Shown here one piece after another: positions 1 through 6,911 of a stretch of DNA of 13,048 nucleotides; the stretch's first letter is position 1, and each line of letters starts with the position of its first letter. The stretch is from an uncultured Eubacteriales bacterium (GTDB taxonomy: Bacteria > Bacillota_A > Clostridia > Oscillospirales > Acutalibacteraceae), in NCBI GenBank assembly GCA_934454005.1, contig CAKSGI010000037.1:1-13048 (forward strand), in the 5' to 3' direction. The notes beneath the pieces were generated by a model. That model saw nothing but the letters and a program-made list of their open reading frames with translations. It had not been told where the DNA came from and did no database searches. The position numbers were made by a program, and so were the translations under genes.

Positions 1-2538
1 GGTTTAGGCATGCCAGTTCCTCAAGGATTTACAGTTTCAACAGAAGCTTGTACACGTTATTATGATGATGGCAGAAAAATTTCATCGGATATTGAAAATG
101 AAATTTATGCTAACCTAGAAAAAATGGAAGAAATAACTTGCAAAAAATTTGGAGATCCTAAAAATCCATTATTAGTGTCTGTTCGTTCTGGTGCCAGAGC
201 ATCTATGCCCGGTATGATGGATACTATCCTTAATTTGGGCCTTAATGATACTGTTGTTGAAGGTTTATCGGCAATAACAAATAATCCAAGATTCGCATAT
301 GATTCATACCGTAGATTTATACAAATGTTTTCTGATGTTGTTATGGAACTCCCAAAATCAGAATTTGAAAGAATTATAGATAAAGTAAAAGAAGAAAAAG
401 GCATAAAATTAGACACTGAACTCACTGCTGAAGATCTAAAAGGTCTTGTAAACAAATTTAAAACATTCTATAAAGAAAATAAGGGTGAAGATTTCCCTAC
501 AGATCCTAAAGTTCAATTATTAGAAGCTGTTAAAGCTGTTTTCCGTTCTTGGGATAATCCACGCGCTAATGTTTATCGACGTATGAATGAAATACCATAT
601 AGCTGGGGAACTGCAGTTAATGTTCAGGCAATGGTATTTGGTAACTCTGGAAACACTTCCGGAACTGGCGTTGCATTTACTCGTGATCCTGCAACCGGTG
701 AAAAGAAACTATTCGGCGAATATCTAATGAATGCTCAAGGTGAAGATGTTGTTGCTGGTATCCGTACTCCAGAACCAATCGACCACTTAAAAGATACTAT
801 GCCAGAAGTTTATAAACAATTTGCAGAAACTGCACAACGCTTAGAAGATCACTATGCAGACATGCAAGATATGGAATTCACAATTGAAAATGGTAAATTA
901 TACATGCTCCAAACAAGAAACGGTAAGAGAACTGCTGCCGCTGCGCTAAAAATTGCTGTTGATCTTGTTGATGAAGGAAAAATATCAGAAGAAGAGGCTG
1001 TATTAAGAGTTGATCCAAAACAGTTAGATGCTCTTTTACATCCACAATTCGATGCAAAAGCTCTTAAAAATGCTACACCAATTGGTGCTGGTTTGGCTGC
1101 TTCTCCAGGAGCTGCATGTGGTAAAGTTGTATTTACAGCTGAAGATGCTAAAACATGGGCTGAAAAAGGTGAAAAAGTTATATTAGCTCGTTTAGAAACA
1201 TCTCCTGAAGATATTGAAGGTATGGCTGCTGCCCAAGGTATATTAACAGTACGTGGTGGAATGACATCACATGCCGCTGTTGTTGCTCGTGGAATGGGAA
1301 CATGCTGCGTATCAGGATGTGGAGAAATCTCTATAAGCGAACAAGATAAATATTTTACACTTGGTGGAAAAACAATTAAAGAAGGAGATTACATATCTCT
1401 TGATGGTACAACCGGCAAAATTTATGGCGAAGCTATCCCAACTGTTGAAGCTACTATTTCTGGTGATTTCGACAGATATATGAAATGGGCTGACTCTAAT
1501 CGTAGATTAAAGGTTCGTACAAACGCCGATACTCCTAAAGATGCAGCTCAAGCTGTTAAATTTGGTGCTGAAGGCATCGGTCTTTGCCGTACTGAGCACA
1601 TGTTCTTTGAAGGAGACAGAATCAAAGCTATTCGCGAAATGATAGTAGCTAAAACTGTAGATGCTAGAAAAGCTGCATTATCAAAACTTTTACCTTATCA
1701 ACAAAGCGACTTTGAAGCTATGTATAGAGTTTTGGAAGGACGCCCTATGACAGTTCGTTTTCTAGATCCTCCACTACATGAATTTCTACCTACAAAGGAA
1801 GAAGATATTGTAGAATTAGCAAATGAATTAAAAATTTCAACCAACGAACTAAAAGAAGTTATTTCTAGCTTACATGAATTTAATCCAATGATGGGACACC
1901 GCGGCTGTCGTTTAGCTGTTTCTTATCCAGAAATTGCTGAAATGCAAACAACTGCTGTTATCAGCGCTGCTATCGCTGTAAACAAAGAGCATCCTGAATA
2001 TAAAATCGAGCCCGAAATAATGATTCCTCTAGTAGGCGAACTCAAAGAATTTTCTTTCGTTGACAATGTTGTCAAAAAAACAGCTGATAAACTAATAACT
2101 AATGCTGGAATCCAAATGAAATACAAAGTTGGTACAATGATCGAAATTCCTAGAGCCGCACTTACTGCTGATGAAATTGCTAAAGAAGCTGAATTCTTTA
2201 GTTTTGGTACAAATGATCTTACCCAAATGACTTTTGGGTTTAGTCGTGATGACGCTGGTAAATTCTTAGATGCATACTATGATAATAAAATTTATGAATC
2301 AGATCCATTTGCAAGACTTGATCAAAATGGAGTTGGTAAGCTTGTAAAAATGGCATCAGAATTAGGACGTAAAACTCGCCCTGATATCAAACTTGGAATC
2401 TGCGGAGAACATGGCGGAGACCCATCTTCAGTCGAATTTTGCCATAATATAGGTCTAGATTATGTATCTTGTTCCCCATTCCGTGTTCCAATTGCTCGTT
2501 TGGCAGCCGCTCAAGCAGCTATTAAAGGAAAAAGATAA
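1..2538 (+). CDS. ppdK: Pyruvate, phosphate dikinase (5' end outside window)
   Basis: PPDK interconverts pyruvate + ATP + Pi with PEP + AMP + PPi in the cytoplasm; in anaerobes it links glycolysis, gluconeogenesis and PPi metabolism. The frame is open from base 1 (G-L-G-M-P-V-P-Q-G-F), so the ATG at 10 is internal. About 30 N-terminal residues are missing compared with the family's usual 875-880. In window codons, the N-terminal ATP-binding part covers roughly 1-340. The swivelling phosphohistidine domain follows, with GGMTSHAAVVARGMG and the phospho-accepting His at codon 424. The C-terminal PEP/pyruvate barrel has LCRTEHMFFE, LDPPLHEFLP, SFGTNDLTQMTFG and GICGEHGGDP, with the likely catalytic Cys at codon 801. 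The Thr two residues before that His is where plant and some bacterial enzymes are regulated by phosphorylation; no regulator gene is in the window. The reading frame is intact to TAA, and a hairpin terminator follows. Confidence 0.97.
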   Translation, partial: GLGMPVPQGFTVSTEACTRYYDDGRKISSDIENEIYANLEKMEEITCKKFGDPKNPLLVSVRSGARASMPGMMDTILNLGLNDTVVEGLSAITNNPRFAYDSYRRFIQMFSDVVMELPKSEFERIIDKVKEEKGIKLDTELTAEDLKGLVNKFKTFYKENKGEDFPTDPKVQLLEAVKAVFRSWDNPRANVYRRMNEIPYSWGTAVNVQAMVFGNSGNTSGTGVAFTRDPATGEKKLFGEYLMNAQGEDVVAGIRTPEPIDHLKDTMPEVYKQFAETAQRLEDHYADMQDMEFTIENGKLYMLQTRNGKRTAAAALKIAVDLVDEGKISEEEAVLRVDPKQLDALLHPQFDAKALKNATPIGAGLAASPGAACGKVVFTAEDAKTWAEKGEKVILARLETSPEDIEGMAAAQGILTVRGGMTSHAAVVARGMGTCCVSGCGEISISEQDKYFTLGGKTIKEGDYISLDGTTGKIYGEAIPTVEATISGDFDRYMKWADSNRRLKVRTNADTPKDAAQAVKFGAEGIGLCRTEHMFFEGDRIKAIREMIVAKTVDARKAALSKLLPYQQSDFEAMYRVLEGRPMTVRFLDPPLHEFLPTKEEDIVELANELKISTNELKEVISSLHEFNPMMGHRGCRLAVSYPEIAEMQTTAVISAAIAVNKEHPEYKIEPEIMIPLVGELKEFSFVDNVVKKTADKLITNAGIQMKYKVGTMIEIPRAALTADEIAKEAEFFSFGTNDLTQMTFGFSRDDAGKFLDAYYDNKIYESDPFARLDQNGVGKLVKMASELGRKTRPDIKLGICGEHGGDPSSVEFCHNIGLDYVSCSPFRVPIARLAAAQAAIKGKR

Positions 2539-2572
2539 AACATCTTCATTAATTAAATATACACATAAAAAT

Positions 2573-2616
2573 ATAATGCGGTGAAGATAAATATCATCCT
2601 CGCCGTATTATTTTTT
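2573..2616 (+). terminator. Rho-independent terminator of ppdK
   Basis: A long imperfect stem starts 34 nt after the ppdK stop. ATAATGCGGTGAAGAT pairs with ATCCTCGCCGTATTAT (one mismatch, two G-T wobbles) around a 7-nt loop, and the 3' arm runs into a T tract (2611-2616). It would keep ppdK transcription from running antisense into ssrA. Confidence 0.85.
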
Positions 2617-2835
2617 AATATATTATAATTTAAATTTTTTATAATAAATCAAATATAGTCTACTGTGCGGCCAATACAATAAGCTACATATCAATTCCAC
2701 GATAAAACTTTCATCAAGTAAACTTTAAAATAATATTTGTCAGAATCATAATCATCAAAACATCAGATTAAAATTTATAGTATATATACCTTTATTTATC
2801 AAACTTAAATTTATAGATTCGATAAAAATTTTTAT
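2617..2835. other. AT-rich spacer between convergent ppdK and ssrA
   Basis: There is no open frame with a ribosome site, no RNA gene fold and no repeat that I can recognise here. The only local symmetry is a short AT palindrome near 2823-2836, next to the ssrA terminator tail. Confidence 0.6.
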
Positions 2836-2862
2836 AAAAAAAGCAGCCATAATGGCTGCTTT
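2836..2862 (-). terminator. Rho-independent terminator of ssrA
   Basis: Reading the minus strand, AAAGCAGCC and GGCTGCTTT form a 9-bp stem with loop ATTAT, followed by seven T. The stem begins 3 nt after the encoded CCA of tmRNA, so transcription stops almost at the mature 3' end. On the plus strand the sequence after the stem is not a proper T run, so it is mainly a minus-strand terminator. Confidence 0.9.
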
Positions 2863-2865
2863 CTT

Positions 2866-3217
2866 TGGTGGAGGCGAGGGGAATCGAACCCCTGTCCGAA
2901 AATTGCTTACCAAAGCTTTCTACGAATGTAGTCATTTATTTAGATTTCCATCCATATTTCGCCAAATGACAAGCTAAATACTTCTGTATCCTCTAAAATC
3001 ATGACTAAAAATGAGGAAATTTTTAGTTCACGTTCACCGCTAATCAACGCTCTTATCTAAACCGCGGTATATTTAGCAAGAACGCCAGCCTAATTAAGCG
3101 GCTGGACAAGCAACTATTCTATCGTTGTTTAATTTTAAAATTGCGGATTTTAAAGCGTGTCCGCACCGCTATTCGCTTACTAAGGCTCACAATCCCCGTC
3201 GAAGCCTTTACGCCCCC
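2866..3217 (-). ncRNA. ssrA: Transfer-messenger RNA (tmRNA)
   Basis: tmRNA rescues ribosomes stalled on broken mRNAs and adds a degradation tag. The mature ends fold as a tRNA-Ala-like domain: 5' GGGGGCG pairs with CGCCTCC-A-CCA, including the G3-U70 pair recognised by alanyl-tRNA synthetase. The hallmark TTCGACGGGGAT follows the 5' end, and CAGGGGTTCGATTCCCCT gives the T arm; CCA is encoded. Length is 352 nt, normal for the family. A pseudoknot (AGCGGTG/CACGCT with loop CGGA pairing to TCCG) precedes the tag frame. The only long open tag frame ends N-N-D-R-I-V-A-C-P-A-A then TAA (3094-3129). That stop lies in the loop of a CCAGCC/GGCTGG hairpin, as in helix 5 of known tmRNAs. The exact resume codon is uncertain. 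The gene follows smpB by 6 nt and was probably made as one transcript with it. Confidence 0.96.
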
Positions 3218-3223
3218 ATATTA

Positions 3224-3688
3224 TTATCTATTTTTTTCCTTTATGGCTCTTTGAATGTCTCTTTTGGCATCTCTAGCTTGCATATCTGCTCTTTTATCAT
3301 AAAGTTTTTTACCTTTACACAATCCTATCTGTACTTTAACCTTTGAACCTTTAAAATACATAGAAATTGGTATCAAAGAAAATCCAGATTGCTTAACTTC
3401 CCCAAAAAGTTTCATTATTTCTTTTTTATGCATTAATAATTTTCTAACTCTTAGAGGATCTTGGTTAAAAATATTGCCTTGCTCATAATTACTTATATGT
3501 ATATTATTAGCAAATATTTCTCCTTTTACAATAGAACACCAGGAATCTTTCAAATTGACCTTCCCTTGTCTCAAGGACTTTACTTCAGTTCCGAAAAGTT
3601 CTATCCCCGCTTCGAAATTTTCTAAAACAGAATAGTCGTGAAAAGCCTTTTTATTCCTAGCTATAGTTTTTAAATTTTCTTTGTCCAT
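3224..3688 (-). CDS. smpB: SsrA-binding protein SmpB
   Basis: SmpB binds tmRNA and delivers it to stalled ribosomes, its basic tail reading the empty mRNA channel. The 154-aa protein matches family length. Recognisable parts are an N-terminal basic segment ([14 protein letters not shown]), the OB-fold signature [40 protein letters not shown] in the middle, and a C-terminal [21 protein letters not shown] tail. The ATG at 3688 is preceded by AGGAGA at 9 nt spacing, so the start is secure. Upstream is a TTGACT-17-TAGAAT promoter. The stop codon lies 6 nt before the mature 5' end of tmRNA, so smpB and its RNA partner form one minus-strand unit. Confidence 0.96.
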   Translation of the reverse strand: MDKENLKTIARNKKAFHDYSVLENFEAGIELFGTEVKSLRQGKVNLKDSWCSIVKGEIFANNIHISNYEQGNIFNQDPLRVRKLLMHKKEIMKLFGEVKQSGFSLIPISMYFKGSKVKVQIGLCKGKKLYDKRADMQARDAKRDIQRAIKEKNR

Positions 3689-3717
3689 AAACTAAAATCT
3701 CCTAAACTTTCTATATA

Positions 3718-3746
3718 ATTCTAACATATCAAAAATTAACAGTCAA
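3718..3746 (-). promoter_or_regulatory. Sigma-A promoter of smpB-ssrA
   Basis: On the minus strand, TTGACT (3741-3746) is separated by exactly 17 nt from TAGAAT (3718-3723). A TG dinucleotide one base before the -10 gives an extended -10. The predicted start of transcription lies near 3711, upstream of the smpB ribosome site AGGAGA (3698-3703). Confidence 0.85.
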
Positions 3747-3788
3747 TACAAAAACCCTATATTGCAAATTAAAAGATAAAAACTATAT

Positions 3789-3824
3789 TCAAAAACAAGA
3801 GAGCGCTCTATGCGTTCTCTTGTT
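3789..3824 (-). terminator. Rho-independent terminator downstream of the tRNA gene
   Basis: AACAAGAGAGCGC (3794-3806) and GCGTTCTCTTGTT (3812-3824) make a 13-bp stem with one G-T pair and a 5-nt loop. On the minus strand it is followed by five T, so it ends transcription coming from the tRNA gene about 120 nt upstream and isolates it from smpB. Confidence 0.85.
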
Positions 3825-3944
3825 CTTACTGTAGAAAGGTTCATAAAACTATTCATATCTCAATAATTTTTTAATACAAATCTTAAATTATTGTTTATAC
3901 GACTAAACTCATTTATAACTATCTTCTTATTTCATAAAAACAAT

Positions 3945-4022
3945 TGGTGGGCCATCAGGGACTCGAACCCCGGACCAACCGGTTATGAGCCGGTTGCTCT
4001 AGACCAACTGAGCTAATGGCCC
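3945..4022 (-). tRNA. tRNA with CAT anticodon, probably tRNA-Ile2
   Basis: The minus strand folds as a complete cloverleaf. The acceptor is GGGCCAT/ATGGCCC, the D arm GCTC/GAGC, and the anticodon arm ACCGG-CTCATAA-CCGGT. The T arm is CGGGG-TTCGAGT-CCCTG with one G-T pair; discriminator A and CCA are encoded. Anticodon CAT allows initiator Met, elongator Met or Ile2. Initiator features (mismatched 1-72 pair, GGG/CCC anticodon stem) are absent. Acceptor pairs C4-G69 and C5-G68 match known tRNA-Ile2, whose C34 is changed to lysidine by TilS so that it reads AUA; elongator Met in E. coli lacks them. Ile2 is favoured, with elongator Met as the alternative. The gene stands alone with its own promoter and terminator. 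Confidence 0.93.
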
Positions 4023-4041
4023 TTCTCTTACCTACTTTTTC

Positions 4042-4070
4042 ATTATACACAAAACCAACTCAAATGTCAA
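4042..4070 (-). promoter_or_regulatory. Perfect consensus promoter of the tRNA gene
   Basis: On the minus strand TTGACA (4065-4070) and TATAAT (4042-4047) are both perfect matches with an exact 17-nt spacer. Transcription would begin around 4035, giving a leader of roughly a dozen nucleotides before the tRNA. This is the strongest promoter visible in the window, as expected for a stable RNA. Confidence 0.92.
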
Positions 4071-4654
4071 TACCAAAAATTCAAATTTCCATATACTTTT
4101 TTGAAATGATTATTCTATCACCTTGATTCATAAAATTGTTAAATGATAAAACATCCCAACTAAACACACTTTTAATGTTTATTTTTACTAATTATGTTCC
4201 TCTTCACTGTTTAACCGCTATTCTCCCTTACAAATATAACTTTACAGCTTTGTATTTCTCTTTATCCACATTTATTTATTTTTTACTTTCTTTATATTTT
4301 ATTTTTTCTGAACATCCTCACTCATTTATCAAACATTGTTACTATTTTACATTTCTAAAATATTGTATAATACAGCAAAAATATTCCAATCATTATGATC
4401 AATAATCTTAAAACAAATTAATATAAATATTATTTTACAATACAAATTTCAACACAATTAATATAATTTTTATTAAAAGTTCCGTTTTTAACTATATTAC
4501 TATATCTAAACTCGAAGAATTTAAAAAACTATGTTATACTATTTTAAGTCGATCATTGTTATAAACTTAAAACAATAAACCTAGACATTATACCAATTTT
4601 TCATTCTTTATAAATATACGTTTTTTCTCAAATTATATATCGCTTTAACATGAT
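4071..4654. other. AT-rich gene-free region with strand bias
   Basis: I see no supported gene here. Stretch 4136-4405 is open on the plus strand but encodes a low-complexity Phe/Tyr/Leu-rich peptide without a ribosome site. About 4140-4330 is strikingly pyrimidine-rich on the plus strand. An extended -10-like TGTTATACT lies near 4526-4534 without a convincing -35. No riboswitch, T-box or tRNA-like fold was recognised. Confidence 0.5.
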
Positions 4655-4672
4655 ACTTATAAAACTATAAGT
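4655..4672. promoter_or_regulatory. Short inverted repeat upstream of the ACT-protein promoters
   Basis: ACTTATA and TATAAGT flank AAAC, giving a 7-bp perfect inverted repeat that ends 15 nt before the first -35 hexamer. Its place suits an operator or upstream binding site, but in DNA this AT-rich such repeats also occur by chance. Confidence 0.25.
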
Positions 4673-4687
4673 CAAGAAAATACCTAA

Positions 4688-4716
4688 TTGACAATATATA
4701 TGTATAGTGCTAGAAA
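4688..4716 (+). promoter_or_regulatory. Upstream promoter candidate (P1) of the ACT/UPF0210 unit
   Basis: TTGACA (4688-4693) is followed after 17 nt by TAGAAA (4711-4716). TGC just before the -10 forms an extended -10. The -10 itself is only a partial match, so this may be the weaker of the two tandem promoters. Confidence 0.55.
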
Positions 4717-4724
4717 TTTATTTC

Positions 4725-4753
4725 TTGACATTAATGTATTTAAGTATCATAAT
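4725..4753 (+). promoter_or_regulatory. Downstream promoter (P2) of the ACT/UPF0210 unit
   Basis: TTGACA (4725-4730) is followed after exactly 17 nt by CATAAT (4748-4753). Transcription would start near 4760, leaving a short leader with the AGGAGG ribosome site at 4773-4778. Confidence 0.75.
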
Positions 4754-4785
4754 CAGAATATACAGATATTACAGGAGGATTTAAT

Positions 4786-5058
4786 ATGAACGCCGTAATT
4801 ACAGTAATTGGAAAAGACAAAATAGGAATTGTTGCAAAGGTTTCTGAAGAATGTGCCAAATATAAAGCTAACGTAACAGATGTTACCCAATCTATTCTTA
4901 AAGATGATATTTTCGTAATGATAATGTTTATAAATATAAGTAATTTAACTATTAGACTTAGCGACCTTTCAGAAATTTTAAATAAACTAGGTACTAACAT
5001 GAACCTTAAAATAAATGTAATGCACGAAAACATTTTCAATACTATGCATTCTATATAA
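4786..5058 (+). CDS. ACT domain-containing protein, UPF0237 family
   Basis: This 90-aa protein is essentially one ACT domain, the beta-alpha-beta-beta-alpha-beta fold that usually senses amino acids or other small ligands. It opens with [20 protein letters not shown], typical of stand-alone ACT proteins resembling the regulatory domains of GcvR-like proteins. Its [18 protein letters not shown] segment corresponds to the next strands. The start is fixed by AGGAGG (4773-4778), 7 nt before ATG. It lies 14 nt before the UPF0210 gene, a neighbour pairing seen widely in Firmicutes, so the two products probably act together. The ligand is unknown; only a regulatory role can be inferred. Confidence 0.9.
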   Translation: MNAVITVIGKDKIGIVAKVSEECAKYKANVTDVTQSILKDDIFVMIMFINISNLTIRLSDLSEILNKLGTNMNLKINVMHENIFNTMHSI

Positions 5059-5072
5059 ATTTGGAGGACAAA

Positions 5073-6431
5073 ATGATTAATTATAATAATATCCTTGAGA
5101 CTGTTAGCATGATAGAAAATGAAAATCTTGATGTTAGAACAATAACAATGGGCATTTCTCTTTTAGATTGTATTAACAATGATATAAATATCGCTTGTGA
5201 TAATATTTATGATAAAATTTGCAGATTTGCCTCTAATCTAGTAAAAGTTGGTGAGGATATAAGTAAAGAATACGGAATTCCAATAATAAATAAAAGAATT
5301 TCTGTAACACCAATATCAATTATAAGCTCTCCATGTAAATTCAAAAATCCAGTAAAATTTGCATTAACTTTGAATAAAGCAGCAAAAGAAGTTGGTGTAA
5401 ATTTTATTGGAGGATATTCTGCTTTAGTTCACAAAGGTTTTTCCGAAGGAGACTACGCTTTAATTAATAGCATTCCTGAAGCTATGGAATCCACAGAGCT
5501 TGTTTGCTCTTCTGTTAATATTGGAAGTACAAAATCCGGCATAAATATGGATGCTGTAGAAAAAATGGGAAAAATAATTCATCAAACATCAGAATTAACA
5601 AAAGATAAAAATTGTATTGGTGCAGCAAAATTGGTCGTTTTTTGTAATGCTCCAGAAGATAATCCGTTTATGGCTGGTGCGTTTCACGGTTTGGGAGAAC
5701 CTGAATGTGTAATAAATGTAGGAATCTCAGGCCCTGGTGTAGTTAAATCTGCTCTAACAAGAATAGGTGATTGTGATCTTTCACAAGTCGCAGAAACAAT
5801 AAAGAAAACTGCATTTAAAATCACAAGAGCTGGCCAATTAGTTGCAATGGAAGCTTCTAAAAGATTATGTGTTCCCTTTGGTATTGTCGATCTTTCACTT
5901 GCCCCAACACCTGCCATTGGAGACTCTGTCGCTCATATATTAGAAGAAATCGGCCTTGAAGGATGTGGAGCACACGGAACAACTGCAACTCTTGCACTAC
6001 TTAATGATGCTGTTAAAAAGGGAGGATTAATGGCTTCCTCTCATGTTGGGGGTCTCTCTGGAGCATTTATTCCTGTTTCTGAAGATGCAGGAATGATAAA
6101 TGCCGCTGAAAAAAAATGGCTCTCCTTAAATAAACTAGAAGCTATGACTGCTGTTTGCTCTGTAGGACTCGATATGATTGCTATACCTGGAGATACACCA
6201 ACAGACATTATTTCAGGCATTATAGCTGATGAGGCTGCAATTGGCATGGTAAACTCTAAAACGACAGCGGTTAGAATCATACCTGCAATCGGAAAAAAAG
6301 TTGGTGATAGACTTGATTTTGGTGGTCTCCTTGGCTTTGCGCCAGTAATAGAGATCAATAAATTATCTCCAAGTAAATTTATAAAACGTGGAGGAAGAAT
6401 ACCTGCTCCTATCCACAGTTTGAAAAACTGA
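5073..6431 (+). CDS. UPF0210 (DUF711) PFL-like protein of unknown function
   Basis: The 452-aa product belongs to UPF0210/DUF711, a family with a pyruvate formate-lyase-like barrel fold but no established reaction. Family-like segments include [16 protein letters not shown] near the N-terminus, [16 protein letters not shown] and [22 protein letters not shown]. Further on come [51 protein letters not shown] and [24 protein letters not shown] at 5073 is chosen because GGAGG (5063-5067) is 5 nt upstream. A longer in-frame TTG at 5061 would place that ribosome site inside the gene. No signal peptide or membrane segment is visible, so it should be cytoplasmic. It is the second gene of the unit begun by the ACT-domain gene. 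No obvious terminator follows its TGA stop. Confidence 0.9.
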   Translation: MINYNNILETVSMIENENLDVRTITMGISLLDCINNDINIACDNIYDKICRFASNLVKVGEDISKEYGIPIINKRISVTPISIISSPCKFKNPVKFALTLNKAAKEVGVNFIGGYSALVHKGFSEGDYALINSIPEAMESTELVCSSVNIGSTKSGINMDAVEKMGKIIHQTSELTKDKNCIGAAKLVVFCNAPEDNPFMAGAFHGLGEPECVINVGISGPGVVKSALTRIGDCDLSQVAETIKKTAFKITRAGQLVAMEASKRLCVPFGIVDLSLAPTPAIGDSVAHILEEIGLEGCGAHGTTATLALLNDAVKKGGLMASSHVGGLSGAFIPVSEDAGMINAAEKKWLSLNKLEAMTAVCSVGLDMIAIPGDTPTDIISGIIADEAAIGMVNSKTTAVRIIPAIGKKVGDRLDFGGLLGFAPVIEINKLSPSKFIKRGGRIPAPIHSLKN

Positions 6432-6437
6432 CATAAT

Positions 6438-6504
6438 TGTACAAAAAAATCGTGATATCTTATAATATATGCATATTGTAAAATTGGTTTCACAGGAATA
6501 TAAT
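6438..6504 (+). promoter_or_regulatory. Candidate tandem promoters of the ATP synthase operon
   Basis: Two perfect TATAAT hexamers lie in the gap before the first ATP synthase gene. TGTACA (6438-6443) is 17 nt from TATAAT (6461-6466). TTGTAA (6476-6481) is 17 nt from TATAAT (6499-6504). Both -35 boxes match only 4 of 6 positions. Either would leave a leader of roughly 90-130 nt before the first ATG. In such AT-rich DNA the assignment is moderate. Confidence 0.5.
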
Positions 6505-6595
6505 AAAGTGAAAGCAACTTGTTTTAATAATTTATTTGTAATTATTTATATTATATTTACAATTTTCAAGTTTATAGTGTTGGGAGTGAATCTTC

Positions 6596-6907
6596 ATGAA
6601 AGATATGATTTCAAAAATTATTGATATGGATCAAAAGGCTCGCGATTTAACCGATGAGGTTCAAAAAAGCAAAGTTGACACAGCACAAGAAGTAGCTATA
6701 ATGAAAGAAAAAATTAGAGAAAATTATTTAAATAGAGCTCGTAAAAGAATAAAACTTAATCAAAAAACCGAGCAAGAAGCAGCTAATAATGAATGGGACT
6801 TAATTTGCAAAAAGCATAAAAAAATTCTAGAAAATTTAGAAAATACCTATTCAAAAAAATCCGATGAATGGGTAAATACTATTGTTAAGCGCGTCATAGA
6901 GGAGTGA
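6596..6907 (+). CDS. V/A-type ATP synthase peripheral-stalk subunit (G/H-like)
   Basis: This 103-aa, highly charged protein is almost entirely predicted coiled coil, rich in Lys, Glu and Gln with no membrane segment. Size and composition fit the small peripheral-stalk subunit of prokaryotic V/A-ATPases (subunit G/H; NtpF in Enterococcus). That subunit pairs with subunit E to hold the catalytic head against the membrane subunit I. Sequence alone is weakly diagnostic for such coiled coils; the call leans on its position as first gene of an otherwise clear operon. GGGAG (6582-6586) lies 9 nt before the ATG. The stop (TGA at 6905-6907) is 4 nt from the next start, and the GGAG before it serves as that gene's ribosome site. 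Confidence 0.8.
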   Translation: MKDMISKIIDMDQKARDLTDEVQKSKVDTAQEVAIMKEKIRENYLNRARKRIKLNQKTEQEAANNEWDLICKKHKKILENLENTYSKKSDEWVNTIVKRVIEE

Positions 6908-6911
6908 TTAT

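Noticed and set aside
10..12. ATG at 10 as the true PPDK start
   Set aside because: The frame is open from base 1 with family-conserved residues (G-L-G before M-P-V-P), and the protein would lack the usual N-terminal 30-35 residues; the gene is cut by the window edge.
3125..3346. A 73-codon open frame on the plus strand
   Set aside because: It lies antisense to the tmRNA 5' half and the smpB 3' end and lacks a convincing ribosome site; its openness is explained by the opposite genes.
4136..4405. An 89-codon open frame on the plus strand
   Set aside because: The peptide is low-complexity and Phe/Tyr/Leu-rich, there is no ribosome site before the ATG, and the composition follows a pyrimidine-rich stretch rather than coding use.
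4760..4785. Possible riboswitch or T-box before the ACT gene
   Set aside because: The leader from the likely start near 4760 is only about 25 nt, and no T-box or riboswitch core motif is visible upstream.
4740..5039. A 99-codon minus-strand open frame opposite the ACT gene
   Set aside because: It is a shadow of the ACT-domain gene, which has a recognised fold, promoter and ribosome site.
5061..5072. TTG start adding four residues to the UPF0210 protein
   Set aside because: The GGAGG ribosome site falls within these codons and is properly spaced for the ATG at 5073.
6041..6517. A 158-codon minus-strand open frame opposite the UPF0210 gene
   Set aside because: It is antisense to a well-conserved protein, with no ribosome site or recognisable domain.
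6432..6595. Structured leader or terminator between UPF0210 and the ATP synthase operon
   Set aside because: Only short AT palindromes are present, with no GC-containing stem followed by a T run; the segment is better explained by promoters.
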